The position numbers and the translations under genes were made by a program. Source: Microbacterium aurugineum (lineage in GTDB: Bacteria > Actinomycetota > Actinomycetes > Actinomycetales > Microbacteriaceae). Taken from it: DNA of 64,000 nucleotides. Below the pieces are notes generated by a model, which was not told where the DNA came from, did no database searches, and saw only the letters and a program-made list of their open reading frames with translations. This document shows, in pieces, positions 35,215-43,140 of the stretch (positions within the stretch are counted from its first letter, which is position 1; the number at the start of each line of letters is the position of its first letter). The DNA is taken from the NCBI RefSeq assembly GCF_023101205.1, contig NZ_CP078078.1, positions 2,923,411 through 2,987,410 on the forward strand, written 5' to 3'.

Positions 35215-36342
35215 GTGCCAGAAGAAGCTGTCACACGACGCGTTCGCGTCGGAGTCGTGGGAGTCGGCAAGATGGGCTTGTCTCATCTCGCGATCGTTCG
35301 CGCACTGAAGAACGTCGAGCTCGTGGGGGTCGTTGACGCAACGGACTACCTCCTCGACATCTTGAACAAATACACGGGAGCGGCAACGTACTCGTCGCTC
35401 GACAAGATGCTCGACGAGGCGAAGCCGGAAGCGATCTTGATCGCGACACCGACCGGTTCGCACGCGGCCCTGGTCCGCAGCGCCCTCGAGCAGGGTGTGC
35501 ATGTCTTCTGCGAGAAGCCGCTGACCCTCACCGCTGTCGAGTCGGCGGAACTCACCGCTCTCGCCGCCACGAAGGGGCTCGTCGCTCAGGTCGGCTATCA
35601 CAACCGCTTCATTGCGACGTTCCAGGAGGTCAAGCGCCTTCTCGATCTGAATGCGATCGGCAACGTCACTCATGTGCTCGCGGAGGCGTACGGCCCCGTG
35701 GTGCTCAAGCCCAAGGGCTCGACCTGGCGGAGCAAGCGCACGACAGGCGGCGGGTGTCTGTACGACTACGCCGCCCATCCTCTCGATCTCGTGCACTGGT
35801 ACCTGGGGACGCCGCAAGGAGTGCGCGGATCCGTACTGAACAGCATCTTCTCTGCAGACACCGATGATGAGGTCTACTCAACGCTCGACTACGCGGACGG
35901 ACTCAGCGTGCAGCTCTCGGTCAACTGGTCCGATGAGTCGTATCGGAAGATGTCCACGTCTATGACGGTCACCGGCTCGCAGGGACGCATCGTCGCCGAC
36001 CGGCAAGAGATCCGCGTGTACCTGCGCGACGGTGCGGCTATCCCGGAGGGCTATCGGGCCGGGTGGAACATCCTGTACACGACCGACCTGACCGAGCAGG
36101 TCTCTTTCTATCTCCGCGGTGAGGAGTACAGCGCTCAGCTCGAGGCCTTCGTCGCGGCGGTCGCTGCAGGAGAAAAGGAAGCCCGACAGAACAGCTTCGC
36201 CAGTGCCTCCGAGACCGATCGAGTGATCGAGTGGATCCTGCAGGATGCCGCGACAGGAACCGCGACCGGGGCGGCACCGATCGCGATCACCACAGCACCT
36301 GCGCAGAAACGCGGGTTGTTCGGACGGGGGAAGAGAGCATGA
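35215..36342 (+). CDS. Gfo/Idh/MocA-family sugar oxidoreductase
   Basis: A 375-residue NAD(P)-dependent enzyme. The Rossmann motif GVGKMG is at residues 16-21, the conserved CEKPLT at about 97-102, and the family C-terminal domain contains GGGCLYDYAAHPLDL with the catalytic His. It probably oxidises or epimerises a nucleotide sugar for the polymer. The start is a GTG with GGAAGGGG eight bases upstream. The last 30 residues are Ala/Thr/Pro rich. It is coupled to the next gene by ATGA. Confidence 0.92.
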   Translation: MPEEAVTRRVRVGVVGVGKMGLSHLAIVRALKNVELVGVVDATDYLLDILNKYTGAATYSSLDKMLDEAKPEAILIATPTGSHAALVRSALEQGVHVFCEKPLTLTAVESAELTALAATKGLVAQVGYHNRFIATFQEVKRLLDLNAIGNVTHVLAEAYGPVVLKPKGSTWRSKRTTGGGCLYDYAAHPLDLVHWYLGTPQGVRGSVLNSIFSADTDDEVYSTLDYADGLSVQLSVNWSDESYRKMSTSMTVTGSQGRIVADRQEIRVYLRDGAAIPEGYRAGWNILYTTDLTEQVSFYLRGEEYSAQLEAFVAAVAAGEKEARQNSFASASETDRVIEWILQDAATGTATGAAPIAITTAPAQKRGLFGRGKRA

Positions 36343-37238
36343 GCGAGATCACGACCACGGGCATGGATCGTCTCCTGCTCGGCGACAACCAGTTCTTCGG
36401 CATCAATCACATGTCCGAAGAAAAGGCGCGCGCGCAGGCGATCCGATTCCAGGACACCCAGGCGATCATCGATGTCATCGACATCGCGTACGACAACGGC
36501 ATCCGGACGCTCATGTGCACCACGCACGAGCGCATCGCAGAGGTCTGCGACCACGTGCGCGCGAATCCCGAGCGCTACGCCGACTATCGGTTCTACCCGT
36601 GCATGCCTTACGCGCACAAGTACGCCAACGCCGTCACCGATCACGGGATGTTGGGCGCGCTGAAGCAGTTCCTCCCCGAAGAAGGACTACTGAACGCGGC
36701 TCTGCGAGGAGGCAAGTCTTTCGTCAAGAAAGACATCGAAGGCATCATCACTCTGCTCGTGGACGCCGAGATGAAGATGTTCCAGGGGCTCAACACCCCT
36801 GTGATCTTCCTCCAGAACGTCGTCGTCGACCTCATGCTCGGACTCGGGTTCGACGAGGCCTTCGTCATCTTCGACCGGCACGTCCGCGAACGTTACGGCG
36901 CCGAGCCGGCCTACATCACCATGAATCTACCGATGCTGCTCGACACACTCGATCGTGTCGGTATCGAGAACCCGATCGTGTGCGCGAACATCAACGAGAT
37001 CGGGTTCCGCATGTCCGGGGGCATCGAGGCGTACGAGGCTGCCCTGCGCGAGCGGCCCTTCCGCCCGGTCGCCATGTCGGTGTTCGCTTCGGGAGCGATC
37101 CCGCCGCGCCGCGCCCTCGAGTGGATCCATGATCACGCGAACGTCGAGGCGATCGTTTTCGGGGCATCGTCGCGGGCGTCGATCACGAGCACGACCGAAA
37201 TTGTCAGGGACCTTTGGGGAAAGGAACCCGTACACTAG
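36339..37238 (+). CDS. Protein of unknown function coupled to the Gfo/Idh enzyme
   Basis: A 299-residue soluble protein, not recognised. The pattern of alternating beta strands and helices (LLLGDNQFFGINH near the start, IITLLVDAEMKMFQGL, IVCANINEIGF, VEAIVFGASSRASI near the end) suggests a TIM-barrel fold, perhaps distantly aldo/keto-reductase-like or radical-free isomerase-like. ATGA overlap with the oxidoreductase gene implies joint function in making a sugar precursor. Its last codons carry the TGGGGAAAGGAACCCG element and a TACACT box for the next gene. Confidence 0.75.
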   Translation: MSEITTTGMDRLLLGDNQFFGINHMSEEKARAQAIRFQDTQAIIDVIDIAYDNGIRTLMCTTHERIAEVCDHVRANPERYADYRFYPCMPYAHKYANAVTDHGMLGALKQFLPEEGLLNAALRGGKSFVKKDIEGIITLLVDAEMKMFQGLNTPVIFLQNVVVDLMLGLGFDEAFVIFDRHVRERYGAEPAYITMNLPMLLDTLDRVGIENPIVCANINEIGFRMSGGIEAYEAALRERPFRPVAMSVFASGAIPPRRALEWIHDHANVEAIVFGASSRASITSTTEIVRDLWGKEPVH

Positions 37239-37353
37239 GCCGAAACACGTCAACAGGATGCATCGAGGGGGAAAGCTCGTCCCGCATCCACAACCCGGAT
37301 AAGGCTCCGGCGAACCGCGTTGCCCGTGCAACTCGACTTCGCACCCCCTCGAT
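37215..37353 (+). promoter_or_regulatory. Promoter and structured leader of the first GH16 gene
   Basis: TGGGGAAAGGAACCCG (37215-37230) abuts a TACACT box (37231-37236) inside the previous gene. The leader that follows has GGATGC...GCATCC and CCGG...CCGG stems. A perfect long-range pairing ATCGAGGGGG/CCCCCTCGAT joins about 37263-37272 to 37344-37353, immediately before the ATG. No Shine-Dalgarno precedes the ATG, and the pairing would hide the ribosome-binding zone. Confidence 0.55.
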
Positions 37354-38949
37354 ATGAAGCTGACACATCACATACGACACTCATCCTTTCGATTCCTGTT
37401 CGCTTCCCTCGCTGCCCTGGCAGTGGTGGGCGCCTCGCTCGTGGTCGGGAGACCGGCCGTCGCGGCTGAGTCCTCGAGCACCATCACGTCGGTGATCCCC
37501 CGTGGGTCGACCGACTGGTCCTACTACCGGGGAGCAGAGGCTCCCGCCGCGGGCTGGCAGACTTCCACGAAGTCCTGGGCGACGGGGACGGCACCGTTCG
37601 GCATCGGCTCGAGCACCGGGGCGGTGAACACGCTGCTTCCCCGCGTTGCAGGTCGCCAGCCTCTCGCCACCTACTTCACGAAGAGCTTCACGCTCACTTC
37701 TGACCTCCCTGAATGGTCGTGGGTGAACACCTGGGCAGATGACGGGATCGTGATCTGGATCAACGGCGTGGAAATCGGCCGCAAGAACGCGCCCTCGGGA
37801 AAGATCACGGCCGGGAGCTACGCGACCGCGGCGCCGACTTCCACGGCTGCGAGAAAGAACACCGTCTCGTTCTCGGTTCCTGCGGGCATCCTCACGGCGG
37901 GGGAGAACACGATGGCTGTGCAAGTGCTGTCGAACTGGCGTCAGACTCGCAATCTCAGTTTCGACGCGCATCTCGTCCGCGAGGACCGCACGCAGAAGCC
38001 TGCTCCACCCGTAACGCCTCCGGCGAATCCGACCCCTGCTCCGCCTGTGACGCCTCCCACGAAGCCGACGGTTCCTCCCACGGCTCCGACGGTTCCTCCC
38101 GTGGGTGACACGAGCGTCCCCGGCTGGGGCACGCCGTCATGGAGCGACGAGTTCACCTACAGGGACGACTCAGGAAGACCCTCCGTCGATCCCGCCAAGT
38201 GGAACGTACGCGGCCAGGACGATCTCGGTCTTCTCTTCGACGCGGCCGTGGTCGACCGCAAGCAGGTTTCGGTCGATGACGCCGGCGTTCTGCACATTCG
38301 CGCCGACTGGCTCGACACTCCAGCGATCCGCCCGTCCACCCAGACGGGCCCGCGGGAACTCTGGCACAAGACCGGCTATCTCGACCAACGACGACTCAGC
38401 TCCGACGATGTGAGTATGTCGCAGCAGTACGGCCGATGGGAGATCCGAGCCAAGACGCCCAGCGGCCCGAACACGTTCGGGTCACTCGCCGCGTTCTGGC
38501 TCCGCAACAACCAGTCCGGTGAGATCGACATCATGGAGGCCTGGGGGTATGACGACGCAGCGGTACGCGACCAGCGCATCGACACGGCAACGACGACGGT
38601 CCACACTCACACGTCGACCCCGTCGCTGAACCAACGCTACATCTGGCATCACGCAGACTACGGCGCCGCGACGCCGGTGTGGAAGGACTTCCACACCTAC
38701 GCGTTCGAGTTCACGCCGACGTACGCCGCAGTGATCGTGGACGGTGTGGAAATCCTGCGAGCGACCCCATCGACGCATCCGAACCTCTGGAACCCGAACT
38801 ACTTCGGTTCACCGCTCCACATGCGTCTCAACCTGCATGTCGGTCCGTCTTCGACTTACTGGGGTCTTCCGAATCCGAACAATAAGGCCGCTACCCAGAA
38901 TCTCGATTTCCAGGTCGACTACGTCCGGGTATGGAGATACGAAGGCTAG
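37354..38949 (+). CDS. Secreted GH16 glycanase with N-terminal repeated beta domain
   Basis: 531 residues. A signal peptide spans about 1-38 (ending VAAES). Residues 45-210 are the same beta domain seen twice in the giant secreted protein (WSYYRG, FTKSFTL, DDGIVIWINGVEIGR, GSYAT). A Pro/Thr linker at about 212-256 is built of PPVTPP-like repeats. A GH16 domain (265-531) has the catalytic motif EIDIME at about 390-395, so nucleophile and acid/base are present. It probably trims or releases the polysaccharide made by this locus. It ends on a CTAG shared with the stop of the opposing Wzz-like gene. Confidence 0.88.
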   Translation: MKLTHHIRHSSFRFLFASLAALAVVGASLVVGRPAVAAESSSTITSVIPRGSTDWSYYRGAEAPAAGWQTSTKSWATGTAPFGIGSSTGAVNTLLPRVAGRQPLATYFTKSFTLTSDLPEWSWVNTWADDGIVIWINGVEIGRKNAPSGKITAGSYATAAPTSTAARKNTVSFSVPAGILTAGENTMAVQVLSNWRQTRNLSFDAHLVREDRTQKPAPPVTPPANPTPAPPVTPPTKPTVPPTAPTVPPVGDTSVPGWGTPSWSDEFTYRDDSGRPSVDPAKWNVRGQDDLGLLFDAAVVDRKQVSVDDAGVLHIRADWLDTPAIRPSTQTGPRELWHKTGYLDQRRLSSDDVSMSQQYGRWEIRAKTPSGPNTFGSLAAFWLRNNQSGEIDIMEAWGYDDAAVRDQRIDTATTTVHTHTSTPSLNQRYIWHHADYGAATPVWKDFHTYAFEFTPTYAAVIVDGVEILRATPSTHPNLWNPNYFGSPLHMRLNLHVGPSSTYWGLPNPNNKAATQNLDFQVDYVRVWRYEG

Positions 38950-39911
38950 CGACGCCGCTTCTTGGTGTGGCCGCGTTGCGGCGCTACCATCGGCTGCGCC
39001 ACGGCAGCATGGGAGTCGTCGGGCTCGATGAGTGAATCATCGTCATCGAGCTCGACCTCCTCGCCCTCGACATAGAAAGTGTCCTCGTCGTCGATCACGT
39101 CGTCGTCGATCGCGTCGTCGTCGGTCTCCTCTTCCAGAAGGCTGCGCTTGTAGGAGGATCCGGGGCCGTTTCGCACTCGCGACACGATCAGCGCGGCGAT
39201 CGCACCGACGAGGATCCCCAGGAAGAGTCCTGCGGCGACGAACACGAGTACCGACGGGCGATTGGATTGCTGCGGAGGATCTGCGGGAGTCACCAGCATT
39301 CCGGAGTAGAACGGCGTCGCCGTGATCCGAGCCTGCTGGTCCAGCAGCGCCTGCAGCTGCAGTTGCGTGGCCGCACGCTCGCTACTCCCGACGGGCTGGG
39401 AGTCGAGCACCGTTTGGAGCTGTGTGATCGAAGTCCCGAGCTCAGCCGTGGTCTTCTCCACGACGGCCCGGGCGTTGTCGGTCCGTTGCTCACCGTACGC
39501 GGCCGCCAGCGCGTTCGCTCGCTCGGCCGCGAGCTTCGGAGTATTGGCCGTCACCTGGAACATGAGAACCTGCGAGTTGCGGGGCACCTCGACCACGGTG
39601 TTCGCACGCAGAGCCTCGATCGACGTGTCGTCGAGATTCTCCACGGCACGCTCCAGCACCGCGGTCGACGTCGCGACGACCTTCTCGGTCTCCATGTTGA
39701 CGGTGTTGAAGCTCGATCCCGTCGAGAGTACGCTGATCGGCTCGACGGTGTGCTGCGCCTCCGCGGTGTACTTCTGCGGATAGATCGCGAAGATACCGAG
39801 GCCGACGAGCGCGAACGCGACGATCGTCCCCACGAGTACGAGCCACGACTGCATGACCCCTCGGTACAGGTCTTCGAGTGTCCAGTGTGTCGCCAAGGTG
39901 CGCTCCCCCAT
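38946..39911 (-). CDS. Wzz-like chain-length determinant / capsule co-polymerase
   Basis: A 321-residue protein with two membrane helices (about 20-42 and 212-236) flanking an extracytoplasmic, partly coiled-coil domain, the polysaccharide co-polymerase layout. The cytoplasmic tail is strongly acidic (EEETDDDAIDDDVIDDEDT) and ends in a basic KKRRR, unlike the Tyr-rich tails of kinase-coupled proteins. No partner tyrosine kinase is seen nearby. Start candidates are ATG 39911, GTG 39926 and TTG 39941; none has a strong Shine-Dalgarno. Confidence 0.82.
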   Translation of the reverse strand: MGERTLATHWTLEDLYRGVMQSWLVLVGTIVAFALVGLGIFAIYPQKYTAEAQHTVEPISVLSTGSSFNTVNMETEKVVATSTAVLERAVENLDDTSIEALRANTVVEVPRNSQVLMFQVTANTPKLAAERANALAAAYGEQRTDNARAVVEKTTAELGTSITQLQTVLDSQPVGSSERAATQLQLQALLDQQARITATPFYSGMLVTPADPPQQSNRPSVLVFVAAGLFLGILVGAIAALIVSRVRNGPGSSYKRSLLEEETDDDAIDDDVIDDEDTFYVEGEEVELDDDDSLIEPDDSHAAVAQPMVAPQRGHTKKRRR

Positions 39912-39995
39912 CCGCGCGTTCGACACGGTCGTCGGACGCAAACCCCCGTCATCCTACAAGTTGCTGCTGGCTGCCCGCCGTGAGAGGTCGCGTGG

Positions 39996-41360
39996 TCAGT
40001 GCGGATCCGGAGCTTCCGAGACGACCAGGCGCGCCTTTCCCGCTTGGCTCTCGATGCGCGACACCTCGATCGTCGTCACGTCGACGTTCTCCCCGACAAG
40101 TGCGGTGAGCGCGCGGGCGGCTCGGGCGGCTGCATCCGTGGCCTCCCCCTTCCGCGTAGCGACATAGCGAATGACGATCGAGTAGTCCGAGGCCTGCACG
40201 ATCTGCATCTGCCGAATCGCTTCGGGATCCCCGAGGAAGAGCCCGCTGAGACCGCCCGTGATGCGGCGGCCCGAAGGCGTACGAATCACGTCGGCGAGTC
40301 GCCCCTGCACGGGGGCGATGCGAGGGAACACCCGCCCGCAGCCGCACGCGCCGTTCAGAAGCCGGGAGCGATCACCCATTTCGTATCGCACGAGGGGATA
40401 CACCTCGTTACTGAAGTCGGTGACGACGACCGACCCTTCTACGTCTGGCTCGACGCGGCGGCCGGCATCGTCGACGATTTCGACCATGCGCTGGTCTCCC
40501 GCGACATGCAGTCCCTCATGCTGCGGACATTCGGCAGCGATCCATGGGATCTCGGCAGAGCGGTAGGTGTCATACACCGGCGCACAGAACACCGATTCGA
40601 GGAGTGCGCGTTGTCCGGGTTGCAGCATCGCCGCCGTGACGGACACCGCTGTCGTCGGCAGAGTGCGCCCTGACTTCGCCAGGTGGGTGGCAACCGCGGT
40701 CGCACCTTCTACATAAGCCACAAGGAGACGGGGTCGAACACGGGACCATCGGTTCGTGAAGTCCTCGATCGCTTCATCCGTGATCGCCCGGGCATCGAGG
40801 TGAATGTGCCTGCTCGGCCACCACTGGACCGCGTACTTCAGCGCTTCCCGCCCCTGCCTCAGCCGCCGATAGATGAAAGCCATGTCGTCGCCCGGATGCA
40901 CGTCCCACCACCGATAGATCCGCCACCACATGGGGGCTGTCGGTGCTGCGGCATCGTTCCGCACCCGCAGCGGCGCTCCCGTGCTGCCACCGGTCTGCGA
41001 CACCAGCGCGCGCTTCGATGGGATCGCGGTCGAGAGCACGCTGTCCCCCGCTTCCCGGAGCGCGGCCTTCGTCACGATCGGAAGCCTCTCGAAGTTTCGC
41101 GGTTCGGCGACGTCTTCCCGCGAGAACCCCGCGCCGGAATACAGGTCCAGGTAGAAGGGAGATGAGTCGTACGCGTGGAGAGCCATCCGCGCCGCCGCGG
41201 TCGTGGAGAGCGCCTCAAACTCTCGGACGCTGAGTCGTTCATTTTCGACCATCGTCTCGAACGCTCGGCGATCACCCCGCATGAGCAGACGCGTCTTGGC
41301 GTCGAAGATCTCTCTTTTCACCGCTCCCCACAAGCTCCGGCTCGCGCCGATCCTCTCCAT
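39996..41360 (-). CDS. CapK-like adenylate-forming enzyme (phenylacetate-CoA ligase family)
   Basis: A 454-residue soluble protein with the ATP-binding P-loop SQTGGSTGAPL at about residues 118-128, the YRSAEIPW region and VRYEMGDRSRL, as in capsule-locus CapK and PaaK-like proteins. These activate carboxylates with ATP; in polysaccharide loci they are thought to help attach acyl or amino-acid groups. A Cys-rich ACGCGRVFP segment follows. ATG at 41360 is chosen; the open frame runs 60 codons further without similarity. It is divergent from the second GH16 gene. Confidence 0.82.
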   Translation of the reverse strand: MERIGASRSLWGAVKREIFDAKTRLLMRGDRRAFETMVENERLSVREFEALSTTAAARMALHAYDSSPFYLDLYSGAGFSREDVAEPRNFERLPIVTKAALREAGDSVLSTAIPSKRALVSQTGGSTGAPLRVRNDAAAPTAPMWWRIYRWWDVHPGDDMAFIYRRLRQGREALKYAVQWWPSRHIHLDARAITDEAIEDFTNRWSRVRPRLLVAYVEGATAVATHLAKSGRTLPTTAVSVTAAMLQPGQRALLESVFCAPVYDTYRSAEIPWIAAECPQHEGLHVAGDQRMVEIVDDAGRRVEPDVEGSVVVTDFSNEVYPLVRYEMGDRSRLLNGACGCGRVFPRIAPVQGRLADVIRTPSGRRITGGLSGLFLGDPEAIRQMQIVQASDYSIVIRYVATRKGEATDAAARAARALTALVGENVDVTTIEVSRIESQAGKARLVVSEAPDPH

Positions 41361-41656
41361 GCTAGGCGTTGTTCCCCGACACGTAGTGAACGGCTGAGCG
41401 AGGCGAGGACCGTCACTCCGACACCGGGCTCGTGTCAGGCTGACGGCTCCCCCCGGGCCTCCCCCTGTCGCACGCCCGTGCTTCGAGGTTCGCATCGAAG
41501 GCTCGATTGTGGATAACTTCGACGGGCTGCAGGCGAACACCGCTAGAGTCTCTCGATCACCGACCTACAGGGGCGCTCGGCGAATAGCCGCGAGGTCCGA
41601 TCTGCGACCGTCGCAGGGCACTGAGTGCGCCACCATCGACCAAGGAGACAGCCAGC
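41361..41656. other. Divergent intergenic region between the CapK-like and second GH16 genes
   Basis: These 296 bases are without a gene. A TAGAGT box near 41544 could serve the GH16 gene with a leader of about 105 bases. No repeat or TGGGGA cluster was seen here, unlike other leaders of the locus. Confidence 0.4.
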
Positions 41657-43027
41657 ATGCCCGGACATATGAAGCGCATCACGCGAATCGCAATGGCGGG
41701 AAGCGTTCTTTCGATACTGGCTCTAGGTTCTCTGCTCGTACCCGCGGCGAGCGCAACCGACACCCTCATCAGTGATGTCGAGGTGAACGTCGCCTCAGGT
41801 GAGTCGCGCATGCTGAGCCTCACCGAAGATGCGCCGCAGAACTCCGTCACCAGCGTGACCTTCACTCCTTCAACGCTGCCCGACGCCGGGCCGGGGCACA
41901 TCATCGGGGTGCAGAGCCGAGCCACGCAGTCCGGCAGCTACATGCTGTGGTCGAGAGTGGCGCCCACCGGTGAGGTCTTCGTCGGTATCGACCGTCTCGC
42001 CGCGCACAAGTACGGCGTGCTGGCTCCGGTCGAAGTCGTGCTGGCCGAATCCAAGCTCGCAGACGTCGCCGGGCTCGGCGAGAGCATCCAGCTGTCATTG
42101 ACGACCGCAGATGCTGGGGCGGAAGTCCACCTGAGCGCCGAGGCCGGCGTGGGCGAGGGCAAGACACAGGACTTCACAGCGGCCGACACGGGTGATGACA
42201 GACTGACTGCCGGCGGCGGCGCGGACATCGCGTTCTTCGGAGCCAGATCGTCCCCCGGCCTCACGGTGAAGGTGAACGACGCGAACGTCGCGGAGGCACC
42301 CGCGGCCCCGACCTGGGAGGACGACTTCGAGGGCGCTCTGGATACCTCTTCGTGGGAGGCCCGCCGATTCATGGACGCAAACACTCTCGACGGGGCGAAC
42401 TTCCCTGAGAACGTGAGCGTCGTGGACGGCAACCTCCGGTTGCGTATGCAGAAGCTGGCCGCGCCACAGCAGTTCAACGGCAAGACCATCACCTACAGCG
42501 GAGGTTACGTCTGGTCGCGCGGCAAGCACCACATCGGGTACGGCAAGACCGAGATCCGGGCGAAGATGCTGACGCCGGGATCATCCACGGGGCTCTGGTC
42601 AGCGATCTGGTTCCGCGATGTGAATCTCGGTGGTGAAATCGACCTCTTCGAAGCTATCGGCACGCCGAACCTGCAGCCGGGCTACTACCCGAACGACGGC
42701 ACCGGTATCCAGCAGACCATCTACAAACAGACGGGCGTGAAGACAAAGGGGGAATACACCCAGCGCAACTTCACTCTGACGACGCCGAGCGATCAGTGGC
42801 ATACCTACACGCTGGAGCAGACTCCTCAGTTCATCGCACTTTCCGTGGATGGGGTCGAAACGTTCCGCACGTCTGACCCGAAGATCCTCGCCGGATTCAG
42901 CGGTCAGCTCGACATCCGTTTCTCCCAGTTCATCGGAGAGAGCTGGGGCGCCCGCACCGGCCCCACCACGGGCGCCATCAACGATGTCCTCATCGACTAT
43001 GTGAAGCACTGGGCATACGCGGAATAG
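41657..43027 (+). CDS. Second secreted GH16 glycanase
   Basis: 456 residues with a signal peptide (about 1-34, ending ASA). An N-terminal beta-rich region of about 175 residues (35-210, VNVASGESRMLSLTEDAPQN) is not the domain of the other GH16. The GH16 domain (about 215-456) has catalytic EIDLFE at about 327-332. AAGGAGAC lies nine bases before the ATG. Like the first GH16 it probably acts on the locus's own polymer, but the two catalytic domains differ in length and accessory domain, so they may cut at different stages. Confidence 0.9.
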   Translation: MPGHMKRITRIAMAGSVLSILALGSLLVPAASATDTLISDVEVNVASGESRMLSLTEDAPQNSVTSVTFTPSTLPDAGPGHIIGVQSRATQSGSYMLWSRVAPTGEVFVGIDRLAAHKYGVLAPVEVVLAESKLADVAGLGESIQLSLTTADAGAEVHLSAEAGVGEGKTQDFTAADTGDDRLTAGGGADIAFFGARSSPGLTVKVNDANVAEAPAAPTWEDDFEGALDTSSWEARRFMDANTLDGANFPENVSVVDGNLRLRMQKLAAPQQFNGKTITYSGGYVWSRGKHHIGYGKTEIRAKMLTPGSSTGLWSAIWFRDVNLGGEIDLFEAIGTPNLQPGYYPNDGTGIQQTIYKQTGVKTKGEYTQRNFTLTTPSDQWHTYTLEQTPQFIALSVDGVETFRTSDPKILAGFSGQLDIRFSQFIGESWGARTGPTTGAINDVLIDYVKHWAYAE

Positions 43028-43111
43028 GGCAGCGGCTTGAACCGGATCCATCAGCTCGTTGCCCGCTACGACGACACGCGACCGTGTACCGCACCGGAGG
43101 CGCTCACGGCT

Positions 43112-43128
43112 CCGAGGTCGGACCTCGG
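43112..43128. terminator. Weak terminator-like hairpin between convergent genes
   Basis: CCGAGGTC and GACCTCGG pair perfectly across one base (a 6-bp stem with a five-base loop is physically likely). It lies between the GH16 gene and the GT2-GtrA gene, ending 13 bases before the latter's stop. Confidence 0.5.
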
Positions 43129-43140
43129 GGTCTCCGCGCC

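Noticed and set aside
37239..37353. A c-di-AMP (ydaO) or c-di-GMP riboswitch before the GH16 gene
   Set aside because: I could not find the conserved core words of either class; only generic stems are visible, so it is reported as an unclassified structured leader.
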